This document shows positions 48,928 to 58,139 of a stretch of 64,000 nucleotides of DNA, in pieces. Source of the stretch: Rathayibacter sp. Leaf185. GTDB lineage: Bacteria > Actinomycetota > Actinomycetes > Actinomycetales > Microbacteriaceae. The position numbers and the translations under genes were made by a program. Under the pieces are notes generated by a model. That model ran no database searches. It saw only the letters and a program-made list of their open reading frames with translations, and had not been told where the DNA came from. Position 1 is the first letter of the stretch; each line of letters begins with the position of its first letter. The stretch spans positions 1 through 64,000 of the forward strand of contig NZ_LMPP01000002.1 of NCBI RefSeq assembly GCF_001423885.1, in the 5' to 3' direction.

Positions 48928-50190
48928 TCAGGAGTCGAAGCGCAGGAGGCGCACGCCGTGGGGGTCGACGCGCAGGGGCACGGCGCCGTCGACCGGCTCG
49001 AGGGGTGCGCCGCTCCAGACGTCGACCGGCGTACCGGCCACGCCGAGATCGGCGAGATGCACCCTCAGCGAGGTTCCGGCCTCGCCCAGCCAGAACACCG
49101 CGCGCCACTGCGTCGCGCCGCGCGAGGCGGCCCAGACGACGAGCTCGCCGTCGCGCACGATCTCGCGGCTGGAGTCGCTGCCGAGCAGGGCGAGCACGTC
49201 GTCGTTCGTGAGCAGCGCGAGGGTCTCGTCCGGAGTGTCGGGCAGGTGCCCGCCGAACATCAGCGGTGAGCGCATCAGGCACCAGAGCGTCATCAGCGTG
49301 CGCTGCTCGGCCGCGGTGAAGCGCGAGAGCCGGTCCTCGCCCACGTGCGCGCGGATCCCGATGCGGCCCAGCGGCAGCATGTCGGCGTCCGCCCACGCCC
49401 CGAGCCGCTGGTGCGGAGCCCACCGCGCGGCCCTCTGGAACTGCTCGTGGAGCGCCGACCAGTCGTCCCAGAAGTCGTCCGAGATCCGCCAGAGCTGGGC
49501 GTTCGCGCGCAGCACCTCGAGGTTCTCGAGCGAGAGCTGCTTGCCGGGCGAGAGGCTCAGCGTCATCGGCCGGCCGGAGGCGTCGATCGCGCGGGAGATC
49601 GCGGCGATCTCGTCGGCCTGGATCGGCGGGTAGAGCACGTCGTCGAGCTTGACGAAGTCGACACCCCAGGTGGCCAGCTGCGCGAGCACCGAGTCGTAGT
49701 ACTCCTGCGCTCCGGGCGCGCTCATGTCGACGCCGTAGTTGTCGGGGTTCCAGGGGCAGACGTTCGATCGGTCGGCGATGTCGGCGCAGGTCGCCTCCGA
49801 GCCGAGGATCGGGAGCCGCTCCTGGGCAGCACGCCGCGGCACGCCCCGCATCAGGTGCACCCCGAAGCGCAGGCCGAGCGCGTGCACGCGGGCGGCGAGC
49901 GCGGTGAAGCCGCCCTCGGCCGCCGACGGGAAGCGGCCGACCGCGGGCTGCGGCCGCCCCCACGCGTCGAGCACCGGCTCCGACACCTCCTGGTAGTCGC
50001 TCGTGCCCGGGTTCGGCTCGTACCACTGGATGTCGACGACGACGGTGTCCCAGCCGTGCGGCAGCAGGTGCTCGGCCAGGTACTCGGCGTTGGCCAGCAC
50101 CTCCGCCTCGGTGACGGAGGCGCCGAAGCAGTCCCAGCTGTTCCAGCCCATCGGCGGGCGGAGCGCGGTGCGCAGGCGATCGGGTGTCAT
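48928..50190 (-). CDS. GH27 alpha-galactosidase
   Basis: A 420-residue clan GH-D enzyme with the diagnostic GH27 start PPMGWNSWDCFGASVTE. TIM-barrel blocks include VVVDIQWYEP and LGLRFGVHLMRG. The nucleophile is Asp183 (FVKLDDVLY), and the acid/base is Asp238 (RISDDFWDDW). A C-terminal beta domain follows. There is no signal peptide. The start overlaps the stop of the preceding GH51-like gene by four bases. It is the last gene of the GH36-GH51-GH51-GH27 operon; beta-L-arabinopyranosidase activity is also known in this family. Confidence 0.92.
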   Translation of the reverse strand: MTPDRLRTALRPPMGWNSWDCFGASVTEAEVLANAEYLAEHLLPHGWDTVVVDIQWYEPNPGTSDYQEVSEPVLDAWGRPQPAVGRFPSAAEGGFTALAARVHALGLRFGVHLMRGVPRRAAQERLPILGSEATCADIADRSNVCPWNPDNYGVDMSAPGAQEYYDSVLAQLATWGVDFVKLDDVLYPPIQADEIAAISRAIDASGRPMTLSLSPGKQLSLENLEVLRANAQLWRISDDFWDDWSALHEQFQRAARWAPHQRLGAWADADMLPLGRIGIRAHVGEDRLSRFTAAEQRTLMTLWCLMRSPLMFGGHLPDTPDETLALLTNDDVLALLGSDSSREIVRDGELVVWAASRGATQWRAVFWLGEAGTSLRVHLADLGVAGTPVDVWSGAPLEPVDGAVPLRVDPHGVRLLRFDS

Positions 50191-52460
50191 GCGGAAGCTC
50201 TTTCGTCGAAGGTCGTTTCTCCGGTGGCCGCCCGGATCCTGAGCGACGTGATCGACCAGGCAGGCACCTCGGCCAGCACCTCGTCGACCCCGTGCAGAGT
50301 CGTCTCGACCCGGCGCAGCGGCGAGGGCTCGAAGGCCGCGCCCGCGAGGGGGTCGCCGCCCTCGAGCAGAACGGAGTCGGCGACGACGGCCCCGTCGACG
50401 GCGACGCGTGCGGACACCGCGGCGTCGCCTCCGTTCACGATCGTCACGACGGTCTCGGCACCGCGGGAGGTCGCCCCCACCGCCACCTCGCGGTACGGCC
50501 GGCGGTCGTCGACGTGGTCGTGCACGAGCACGCCGTCGTGCCGCACGGTGATCCGCGAGCCGTCGCGCTCGATCTCGACGCGCCGCGGCACGCCGGTCTG
50601 CACGCCCCCGAAGATGTACGGGCCGTCGACCTCGTCGCCGAAGCCCTCATCGCGGCGCGACAGGATCAGCGATCGGTTGCGCCAGCTGCCCACGATCACC
50701 TCGTGCGTGGTGCCGGAGTCGGGGTCGCCGAGGACCACGTCGAAGCCCTCGACGCCGTCGAGCCGTGTGGCCGTGAACGCGAGGGAGCGGGTGCCGGCCG
50801 GGATCGCGAGGGGCGCCTCCGGGTGCTCGTCGTCGACGACGACGTCGGGCAGGGCCGCGCCGTCGGCGACGATGCCGGTGAACGAGGTGCGCGCGCCGGG
50901 CGACCGCAGCAGTGCGGGGCCCAGGCGCGGCTCGGGCTGCTCGCGCCGCACGTCCCCCGAGACGGTGACCGGCAGTACGCGGTCGCCGCGGTGCGCCGCG
51001 AAGAGGGCGTGCACGTCGTAGGCCGCCGAGCCGATCACCTCGTCGTCGGTGAAGTAGATCAGGTCGGGCGTCCACTGGGTCTCGACGACGCGGGCGAGCA
51101 GCGGCGCGTACGACGCCATCCGCACCACGTCGGAGTTGCGCTCGAGGCCGATCATGTACGCCGCCTCGGCGACCGCCGAGCGCACCGTCGAGCCGCGCGC
51201 CGCCCACTCGCCGAGGTACACGGCCGGGCCGGTGCGGTCGGCGGAGTCGTAGCGCTCGTGGTTCTGCCAGTGCCAGCGCGGCGAGCGGTAGCCGTGCTCG
51301 TCGACGAGGTCGATGTCGAGGCGCCGCGCGAGCTCCCAGCCCGCCTCGAAGTCGCGGCCGAACGGCCACGGACCGGCCGTGCCGATCAGCGCGACCTCGG
51401 GATGCGCCTCCTGGAGTGCCTGCGCGATCAGCTCGAAGCGCTCGGTGAACTGCGCGTCGACGGTGTCCTCGTTGCCGACGCCGAGCATCCGCAGGCCGAA
51501 GGGAGCCGGGTGCCCCGCCGCCGCGCGCACGGCGCCCCAGCGCGAGTCGACGTCGCCGTTCGCGTACTCGACGAGGTCGAGCACGTCCTGCACGTACTGC
51601 GGCATGCGCCCGATCGGGATCGCCTGCGCGCCGCCCGGTGTGTTCTGGCAGCTGACCCCGGCGGCGACGATCGGCAGCGGAGTCGCGCCGAGCGCCTCGC
51701 AGAGCAGGAAGTACTCGTGATAGCCGATCGCCATCGACTGGTGGTAGCCCCACGTGTTGGGCAGCGGGCGGCGCTGCTCGCGGGGGCCGACCGTGGTCTT
51801 CCAGTGGTACATGTTGTCGAGCCCGAAGCCGTGGACGAGGCAGCCGCCGGGAAAGCGGACGAACGCGGGCTCCAGCGCGCGCAGCGCCTCGACGAGGTCG
51901 GGGCGGAAGAGGATCGGCTCGCCGGCCGCGTCGAGCGGTCGCAGCTCGACGAGGTCGACGTCGACTCCGGTGCCCTCGAGCACGAGGCGCGTGCGGTGGG
52001 CGTCGGGGGCCGGCAGGTCGGTCTCGATCACGCGCCACTCGGCGGTGAGGGGCAGATCGACCGTCCCCGCGCCGTCGAGCCTCGCGGACAGCCGGCCCTC
52101 CGCCTCCGCCGCCCGGGCCCACAGACGCAGGCGCAGTGTGGGCGACGGCACGGGCATTCCGTCGTCGTTGTAGCCGCGGTTCACGAGCACGGCGTCGACG
52201 AGCCGCAGGTGCGTGGCGTTGGCCGAGCTCACGCCGTCGGCGCTGCGGACGCGCGCCTCGCCCGACTCCACCGACCACCCTGTCAGCGGACTCCAGCCCG
52301 GCCGGTCGGCGGGCCCGGCCTCGACGTCGCCGTTCTGCACGAGGTCGGCGTTGAGCCCGCCGTCGAGCGCGAAGTTGATGTCCTCGAGGAACAGCCCCCA
52401 GAGGTCGGGGCTGACCTCGCGGCCGGTCGGAGCGCCGACGGTGATCCGCAGGTCGCTCAC
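50187..52460 (-). CDS. GH51-like alpha-L-arabinofuranosidase (large, multi-domain)
   Basis: A 757-residue protein of the larger GH51 type, with an N-terminal carbohydrate-binding-like region (WGLFLEDINFALDGGLNADLVQNGDVE), then the barrel. The acid/base is Glu331 (GVGNEDTV), and the nucleophile is Glu418 (YLGEWAARG). FVRFPGGCLVHGFGLDNMYHWKTTVGP is the family's RFPGG block. A LamG-like beta domain (residues about 540-680) lies in the C-terminal part. It starts at GTG 52460, overlapping the upstream stop (GTGA). The enzyme should remove arabinofuranose from arabinans or arabinogalactans. Confidence 0.85.
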   Translation of the reverse strand: MSDLRITVGAPTGREVSPDLWGLFLEDINFALDGGLNADLVQNGDVEAGPADRPGWSPLTGWSVESGEARVRSADGVSSANATHLRLVDAVLVNRGYNDDGMPVPSPTLRLRLWARAAEAEGRLSARLDGAGTVDLPLTAEWRVIETDLPAPDAHRTRLVLEGTGVDVDLVELRPLDAAGEPILFRPDLVEALRALEPAFVRFPGGCLVHGFGLDNMYHWKTTVGPREQRRPLPNTWGYHQSMAIGYHEYFLLCEALGATPLPIVAAGVSCQNTPGGAQAIPIGRMPQYVQDVLDLVEYANGDVDSRWGAVRAAAGHPAPFGLRMLGVGNEDTVDAQFTERFELIAQALQEAHPEVALIGTAGPWPFGRDFEAGWELARRLDIDLVDEHGYRSPRWHWQNHERYDSADRTGPAVYLGEWAARGSTVRSAVAEAAYMIGLERNSDVVRMASYAPLLARVVETQWTPDLIYFTDDEVIGSAAYDVHALFAAHRGDRVLPVTVSGDVRREQPEPRLGPALLRSPGARTSFTGIVADGAALPDVVVDDEHPEAPLAIPAGTRSLAFTATRLDGVEGFDVVLGDPDSGTTHEVIVGSWRNRSLILSRRDEGFGDEVDGPYIFGGVQTGVPRRVEIERDGSRITVRHDGVLVHDHVDDRRPYREVAVGATSRGAETVVTIVNGGDAAVSARVAVDGAVVADSVLLEGGDPLAGAAFEPSPLRRVETTLHGVDEVLAEVPAWSITSLRIRAATGETTFDERASA

Positions 52461-53971
52461 ACCAGCCTCAGCGAGATCGTCGCGAACGAGTGCGGCGGCA
52501 GCGTCACCCGCAGCCCCGTCGCGGTCGCCTCGACGGCGTCGAACGGAACCGGGCTCACGTCATCGGCTGCACCCGGGCGGTTGTGCGCCTCGGGCCGGTC
52601 GGCGCTCAGGAGGCGCCCGGTCGCGTCGGCGACCGAGCCGCCACGGAAGTCGAGCGCGATCTCGAGCGGCGCGTCGAGGTCGACGTTGGTGAGCGAGACG
52701 AGCACCCGTCCGTCCTTCGTGCTCGCGGAGGCGGACGCGACGGGGATCTCACGGCCGTCGACCTCGTGGGTCGGCCCGGCGAGCGTCGTCGGCAGCACCG
52801 TCGCCTCGTGGTGCCCCTTGTTCATCTCGAAGACGTGATAGGTGGGCGTGCGCACCATCTCGCCTCCGTCGGGGTCGGTCAGCAGCATCGCCTGCAGCAC
52901 GTTCACGGTCTGCGCGATGTTGGCCATCGAGAGCCGGTCGGCGAAGGAGTGGAAGACGTCGAAGTGCCAGGCCGCCACCATCGCGTCGCGGATCGTGTTC
53001 TGCTGGAAGAGGAAGCCAGGGTGCGTACCCGGCTCGACGTCCCACCAGGTGCCCCACTCGTCGAGCACCATGCCGTACTGCTTCTCGGGGTCGTACACGT
53101 CCATCACCGCGGCGTGCGAACGGAGGAGCTCCTCGATGCCCTGCGCGGCGACGATCGTGCTCCAGTAGGTGTCGGCGTCGAACTCGGTCGCGCTGCCCTT
53201 CGCCGACCAGCTGCCGCCGATCGTGTAGTAGTGCACCGAGATCGACTCCCACGGCACGGACGAGAAGGGGTGCCCGCCGATCTCGGGGATCACCTGCATC
53301 AGCGTCTCGGTCCACGACGTGTCGGCTCCGTCGGCCCCCGCGGCGATGCGGTGCAGCGGAGTGTCGTTGCCGCTCTGGCAGAAGGTGCCGAACTGCCGCG
53401 CGAGGTCGGCGTAGGCGCCGGCGCGCATGTTGCCGCCGCAGCCCCAGGTCTCGTTGCCCAGACCCCAGTAGCGCACGGTCCAGGGCTCCTCGCGACCGTT
53501 CGCGCGGCGGAGGTCGGCCATCGGGGACTTCCCCGCGCCGGTGAGGTACTCGACCCAGTCGGCCATCTCCTGCACCGTGCCCGAGCCGATGTTGCCCGAG
53601 ACGTAGGCGTCGGCGCCGAGCAGCTCGCAGAGCGCCATGAACTCGTGGGTGCCGAACGAGTTGTCCTCGGCGACTCCGCCCCACAGCGTGTTGATGAGGC
53701 CGGGGCGCTGGTCTCGCGGGCCGATGCCGTTGGTCCAGTGGTAGCGGTCGGCGAAGCAGCCGCCCGGCCAGCGGAGGTTGGGGATGTCGAGGGCCTTCAG
53801 CGCCTCGACGACGTCGAGACGGATGCCGCCGACGTTCGGCACCGTCGAGTCCTCACCGACCCAGAAGCCGTCGTAGATGCAGCGGCCGAGGTGCTCGGCG
53901 AAGTGGCCGTACAGGTGCTTGCTGATCGTGGCGCCGGGGCGGTCGAGGTCGACGGTGACGGTGGTGTTCAC
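52457..53971 (-). CDS. GH51 alpha-N-arabinofuranosidase
   Basis: A 504-residue GH51 enzyme of classic intracellular AbfA length. Blocks are ISKHLYGHFAEHLGRCIYDG, LRWPGGCFADRYHWTNGIGP and NTLWGGVAEDNSFGTHEFM. The acid/base is Glu174 (GLGNETWG), and the nucleophile is Glu305 (LDEWGTWW). GTG 53971 (VNTTVTVDL) is chosen because GGAG precedes it and it begins at the family's usual position. The gene lies between GH36 and the second GH51-like gene, so two different arabinofuranosidases share one operon. Confidence 0.93.
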   Translation of the reverse strand: MNTTVTVDLDRPGATISKHLYGHFAEHLGRCIYDGFWVGEDSTVPNVGGIRLDVVEALKALDIPNLRWPGGCFADRYHWTNGIGPRDQRPGLINTLWGGVAEDNSFGTHEFMALCELLGADAYVSGNIGSGTVQEMADWVEYLTGAGKSPMADLRRANGREEPWTVRYWGLGNETWGCGGNMRAGAYADLARQFGTFCQSGNDTPLHRIAAGADGADTSWTETLMQVIPEIGGHPFSSVPWESISVHYYTIGGSWSAKGSATEFDADTYWSTIVAAQGIEELLRSHAAVMDVYDPEKQYGMVLDEWGTWWDVEPGTHPGFLFQQNTIRDAMVAAWHFDVFHSFADRLSMANIAQTVNVLQAMLLTDPDGGEMVRTPTYHVFEMNKGHHEATVLPTTLAGPTHEVDGREIPVASASASTKDGRVLVSLTNVDLDAPLEIALDFRGGSVADATGRLLSADRPEAHNRPGAADDVSPVPFDAVEATATGLRVTLPPHSFATISLRLV

Positions 53972-54035
53972 GAAGGACTCCAGTGTGATCGTGGGGGAGG
54001 GCCGGCCGCGGCGCGGTGCGCGGCCGAGGTGCAGG

Positions 54036-56240
54036 TCAGGCGTCGACGCGGACGGCGCGCAGCACCAGGGCCCGGTCGCCGTGGAAGGTGGGCAGCTCGA
54101 GGCCCGCCTCGCGGAGGAGGCTCCCCGAGTACGAGGGCGCGTCGGCATCGCTGTCGAGGGGGACGGTGCCCTCGAGCCAGCGCGGGCTCAGCCACCCCGG
54201 CCCGAGCGATCCGGGCCGGGCGGCCTCGAGGCGGTAGCGCACCCCGGGCAGCAGGCCCGGGAGGCGGAGGCGGCGCCGGGAGTCCGCGGACAGGGACGGG
54301 GTCACGACCGTGTAGAGCGCCTCCGAGCCGTCCTGCGCGACGACACCGCGCAGCGACGGGGCGTCGTCGTCGAAGTCGCCGCTGCCGACGACGCGACCGG
54401 TCGAGATCAGGCCGCGGTGCTCCTTGAACGACGCGATCCAGGAGGCGAGCACCGCCTCCTCCTCGCCGGTCAGCTCGCGGATGTCCCACTCGATGCCGAA
54501 GTGCGCGAGGAACGCGACCGCGCAGCGGGTGTGCAGATCGCTCGTGCGCCCGGTGATGGAGTTGACCGGCGACGCGACATGCGAGCCGAGCATCTCGGGA
54601 GGCACGAGGAGGCCGGTCCAGCGCAGCATCCGCGAGCGGTCGAGCGGGTCCTGGTTGTCGGAGGTGTGCACGCGGTCGGTGCGCTCGAGGATCCCGAGGT
54701 CGACGCGGCCGCCTCCGGAGGCGCAGCTCTCGATCTCGAGCTCGGGGTGCCGCTCGCGCAGCGCGTCGAGCAGGCGGTAGACGGCGAGCGTCTGCTCGTG
54801 CACGGCGGCGGCTCCCGTGGCGGGGTGGCCGGCGTCGATCAGATCGCGGTTGTGGTCCCACTTGAGGTAGGCCACATCGAGGTCGACGATCAGTCCGTCG
54901 AGGACGCCCAGGAGGTGCGCGAACGCCTCCGGGTTGGTCAGGTCGAGGACCTGCTGGTGGCGGAAGCGCGGCGGGAGCTCGGGGCGGGCGCGCAGGATCC
55001 AGTCGGGGTGGGCGCGGGCGAGGTCCGAGTCCTCGTTGATCATCTCGGGCTCGACCCAGAGGCCGAACTCCATCCCGAGTCCGCGGACGTGCTCGGCGAG
55101 CGGGCCGAGACCGTCGGGCCAGGAGAGGGGGTCGGGCGTCCAGTCGCCGAGTCCTCTGGTGTCGTCGTGGCGGCCGAGGAACCAGCCGTCGTCGAGTACG
55201 CAGCGCTCGACTCCGAGGGCCGCGGCGCGGGTGGCGAGGTCGGAGAGGGTGGCGAGGTCCTGCTCGAAGTAGACCGCCTCCCACACGTTGAGGGTCACGG
55301 GGCGCGGGCGCCGGGAGGAGCGCGAGCGCTCGCGGAGGAAGCCGTGGAAGCGGGCGGCCGCGGTGTCGAGGCCGACGCCGAACGAGCCGTAGACCCAGGG
55401 CGACTCGTAGCTCTCGCCGCTCGCGAGCCGGACTTCGCCGGGCAGCAGCAGCTCGCCGCCGCGGAACGCCAGGTGCCCGTCGCTCCGCTCGACCGCGTGC
55501 TCGTGGTCGCCGCCGATGCCGACGTGGCAGAGCCAGACCCGCCCGGAGTCGGCGTCGAAGCCGGGCGTGCCGATCGCGACGACGGTGGTCGCGTCGAGCC
55601 CGGTGCGCCCGCGTCGCGACGAGCGTGAGTGGGTGCCGACGACGACGGGGTGGCGCTGCGGGATCTTCTCGGTGCTCCAGCGGCCGGAGAAGTCGAGGAT
55701 CTCGCGCGCGTCGGTGGTGATGCGGAGGGCGGGATCGACTCCGATGACCTCGAGGGGCTCTGCGGAGTCGCTCTCGTTGGTCACCGTCACCCGGGTCCGG
55801 AGGAGTCCCTGCGGCGAGAGATCGATCTCTAGCAGGACGCCGACTCCGGCCCACTCGTCCCTCGCCTCGATGCGCGCGAGGCCCGACTCGCGCTGTACGA
55901 CACCGCCCTCGGCAAGGGTCTCGCCTGCCACCGAGACGGAGGCGACCCGCAGTCGCGGAGACCAGGCCGCCCCCGCCCGGTGGGTGCGCAGACCGGGCAG
56001 GCCACTCCAGCCGTAGGTGTGCTCGGGCAGCACCGTGGGCTCGTAGGGCATGTCGGAATCCCCGTCGATCCCCGGCCGCAGGGGAGTTCCGGTGTAGTCG
56101 AGGAGCTCGTCGTCGCTCGCGCGGATCGGCGCACCCCAGTGCGCGAGGACGGGCAGATCCTCTCCCGACTGGGTGAGGAGGACGGAGACGTCATCAGTGA
56201 CGAAATGGATCACCCGGGGGGATTGCATACGGACATTCAT
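54036..56240 (-). CDS. GH36 alpha-galactosidase (second copy)
   Basis: A 734-residue GH36 enzyme, paralogous to the one at 2324-4486. Motifs are VTLNVWEAVYFEQD, CVLDDGWFLGRHDD and FGLWVEPEM. The nucleophile is Asp462 (YLKWDHNRD), and the acid/base is Asp528 (HTSDNQDPLDR). There is no signal peptide. Start ATG 56240 is used; a second ATG at 56228 is equally possible because neither has a clear ribosome site. It leads the minus-strand operon and faces the GH127 operon across only 61 bases that hold one operator. Confidence 0.93.
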   Translation of the reverse strand: MNVRMQSPRVIHFVTDDVSVLLTQSGEDLPVLAHWGAPIRASDDELLDYTGTPLRPGIDGDSDMPYEPTVLPEHTYGWSGLPGLRTHRAGAAWSPRLRVASVSVAGETLAEGGVVQRESGLARIEARDEWAGVGVLLEIDLSPQGLLRTRVTVTNESDSAEPLEVIGVDPALRITTDAREILDFSGRWSTEKIPQRHPVVVGTHSRSSRRGRTGLDATTVVAIGTPGFDADSGRVWLCHVGIGGDHEHAVERSDGHLAFRGGELLLPGEVRLASGESYESPWVYGSFGVGLDTAAARFHGFLRERSRSSRRPRPVTLNVWEAVYFEQDLATLSDLATRAAALGVERCVLDDGWFLGRHDDTRGLGDWTPDPLSWPDGLGPLAEHVRGLGMEFGLWVEPEMINEDSDLARAHPDWILRARPELPPRFRHQQVLDLTNPEAFAHLLGVLDGLIVDLDVAYLKWDHNRDLIDAGHPATGAAAVHEQTLAVYRLLDALRERHPELEIESCASGGGRVDLGILERTDRVHTSDNQDPLDRSRMLRWTGLLVPPEMLGSHVASPVNSITGRTSDLHTRCAVAFLAHFGIEWDIRELTGEEEAVLASWIASFKEHRGLISTGRVVGSGDFDDDAPSLRGVVAQDGSEALYTVVTPSLSADSRRRLRLPGLLPGVRYRLEAARPGSLGPGWLSPRWLEGTVPLDSDADAPSYSGSLLREAGLELPTFHGDRALVLRAVRVDA

Positions 56241-56268
56241 ACCGTCGATCCTGACCTGAGTACAGTGA

Positions 56269-56280
56269 GAGATCGATCTC
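56269..56280. promoter_or_regulatory. LacI-type operator between the GH36 and GH127 operons
   Basis: GAGATCGATCTC is a perfect 12-base palindrome with central CG, placed in the 61-base divergent gap. It matches the palindromes at 41880-41893 and 41960-41973 in their GAGAT/ATCTC or AGAGA/TCTCT arms. Confidence 0.65.
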
Positions 56281-56301
56281 GATCAACGAAGAGGAGCTCC
56301 C

Positions 56302-58125
56302 ATGCCGCTGTCGCAGCTGGCCCCCGCCGACACCCGTCTCGCGGGCGGGACGTTCGACCAGCGCCGCCGCCTGAACCGGGCCTACCTGCTCTCGCTCGAG
56401 GACGACGCGCTGCTGCAGAACTTCCTGATCGAGGCCGGCATCGGTGATCAGGGCTGGCACCTGCACCCCTCGCAGGACAGCCGGGAGGCTCGCGGTCTCG
56501 ACCGCCACTGGGGCTGGGAGACGCCCGGCTCGCAGCTGCGCGGCCACTTCCTCGGGCACTGGCTCTCGGCCGTGGCCCGCGAGGTCGCGGTGACGGGCGA
56601 CGCCCTGCTCCGCGCGCGGCTCGACTCCGTGCTCGACGGGCTCGAGCGCTGCCAGGAGGCGAACGGCGGAGGCTGGATCTGGGCGATCCCGCGCACGTTC
56701 CTCGACCGCCTCGCCGCCGGCCGCCCGATCTGGGCGCCGCAGTACGACATGCACAAGACGCTGATGGGTCTCGTCGACGTGCACCGAGACCTCGGCGACG
56801 AGCGGGCGCTGCGGATGGCCGTCGCCGCGACCGCTCCGCTGCTCGAGTGGGTGCGCGGTTTCGACGACGACGCGTTCCAGGTGATCCTCGATGTCGAGAC
56901 CGGCGGGATGCTCGAGGTCTGGGCCGACCTCCTCGAGGCGACCGGCGACCCCGTCTACGCGGAGCTGCTCGAGCGCTACTACCGCCGCGACTTCTTCGAC
57001 GGGCTGCTCGCCGGCCGCGACATGCTGACGAACAAGCACGCGAACACGACGATCCCCGAGGTGCTCGGCGCCGCACGCGCCTACGAGGTCACGGGTGACG
57101 AGCGCTGGCGGAGGATCGTCGAGGCCTACTGGGAGCAGGCGGTCACCCTGCGCGGCACGTTCTGCACCGGCGGCCAGACCTCGGGTGAGATCTGGACGCC
57201 CCCGTTCGAGTTCGCCGCCCGCCGCGGCGAGAAGACGCAGGAGCACTGCAGCGTCTACAACATGATCCGGCTCGCCGACGTGCTGCTGCGCTGGACGGGC
57301 GACCTCGCCTACGCCGACTACATCGAGCTCAACCTGGTCAACGGGATCCTCGCCCAGCAGAATCCGCGGACGGGGATGGTCGCGTACTTCCTCCCGCTCG
57401 AGGGCGGAGCGCGGAAGGACTGGGGCACCCCCACCGAGGACTTCTGGTGCTGCCACGGCACGCTGGTGCAGGCGCACACGCGCCACTCCGGCCTCGTGTT
57501 CTACCTCGCCGAGGACGGCGAGCTGGTGATCGCCCAACACCTCGGCGCGCGGGCCCGCGTCGAGACCCCGCTCGGCGAGGTGAGCGTGCGGGTCGAGGTG
57601 CTCGACAACGCGGGCTACGTCGGCCCCGACGCGAACGCGGGCGACGCGGGCGACGCGCACCGCCCCTCCGTGTCGCGGCTGCGGGTCGAGATCGAGTCGG
57701 CGGAGGGGGTCGCGCAACGCGTGCGGGTGCGCGTGCCCTCGTGGACGGTCGGCGAGCCGACGGTCGCGGGAGACGCGGCGCTCGCCGACGGGGCGCTAGT
57801 GATCGAGCACACCGGCGGGCGCACGAGCGTCGACCTCGGCTTCGGCCTCGAGGTGCGCGCGGTGCCGATCCCCGACGAGCCGGGCACGGTCGCGTTCGTC
57901 GAGGGCCCGGTGGTGCTCGCCGGTCTCGTCGACCGCGAGGTGACCTTGGTCGGCGAGCCGTCGACGGCCGCGTCGCTGCTCGCCCCCGACAACGAGCGGC
58001 AGTGGACGCAGTGGCTCCGCGGCCACCGGACCACCGGCCAGCCGTCCTCGATCCGCTTCCGGCCGCTGCACGAGGTCGTCGACGAACCCTTCTCGCTCTA
58101 CTTCCCGGTCTCGACCGGGAGCTGA
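56302..58125 (+). CDS. GH127 beta-L-arabinofuranosidase (DUF1680)
   Basis: A 607-residue (alpha/alpha)6-barrel protein of GH127. The zinc-thiolate site known from HypBA1 is visible: Glu314 and Cys316 in TQEHCSVYNM, and Cys383-Cys384 in EDFWCCHGT, with Cys383 as the likely nucleophile. Glu296 in GQTSGEIWTPP is the likely acid/base. The start LSQLAPADTRLAGGTFDQRRRLNRAYLLSL is typical of the family. There is no signal peptide. GAGGAG precedes the ATG. Released beta-L-arabinofuranose comes from hydroxyproline-linked chains in plant extensin-like glycoproteins, which fits the arabinose theme of the locus. Confidence 0.93.
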   Translation: MPLSQLAPADTRLAGGTFDQRRRLNRAYLLSLEDDALLQNFLIEAGIGDQGWHLHPSQDSREARGLDRHWGWETPGSQLRGHFLGHWLSAVAREVAVTGDALLRARLDSVLDGLERCQEANGGGWIWAIPRTFLDRLAAGRPIWAPQYDMHKTLMGLVDVHRDLGDERALRMAVAATAPLLEWVRGFDDDAFQVILDVETGGMLEVWADLLEATGDPVYAELLERYYRRDFFDGLLAGRDMLTNKHANTTIPEVLGAARAYEVTGDERWRRIVEAYWEQAVTLRGTFCTGGQTSGEIWTPPFEFAARRGEKTQEHCSVYNMIRLADVLLRWTGDLAYADYIELNLVNGILAQQNPRTGMVAYFLPLEGGARKDWGTPTEDFWCCHGTLVQAHTRHSGLVFYLAEDGELVIAQHLGARARVETPLGEVSVRVEVLDNAGYVGPDANAGDAGDAHRPSVSRLRVEIESAEGVAQRVRVRVPSWTVGEPTVAGDAALADGALVIEHTGGRTSVDLGFGLEVRAVPIPDEPGTVAFVEGPVVLAGLVDREVTLVGEPSTAASLLAPDNERQWTQWLRGHRTTGQPSSIRFRPLHEVVDEPFSLYFPVSTGS

Positions 58126-58139
58126 CAATCAGGACCCCC

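Noticed and set aside
55817-55830. AGAGATCGATCTCT inside the second GH36 gene
   Set aside because: It matches the proposed operator, but it falls in coding sequence for EIDLS, where GAGATCGATCTC codons are common; it may still be an auxiliary site.
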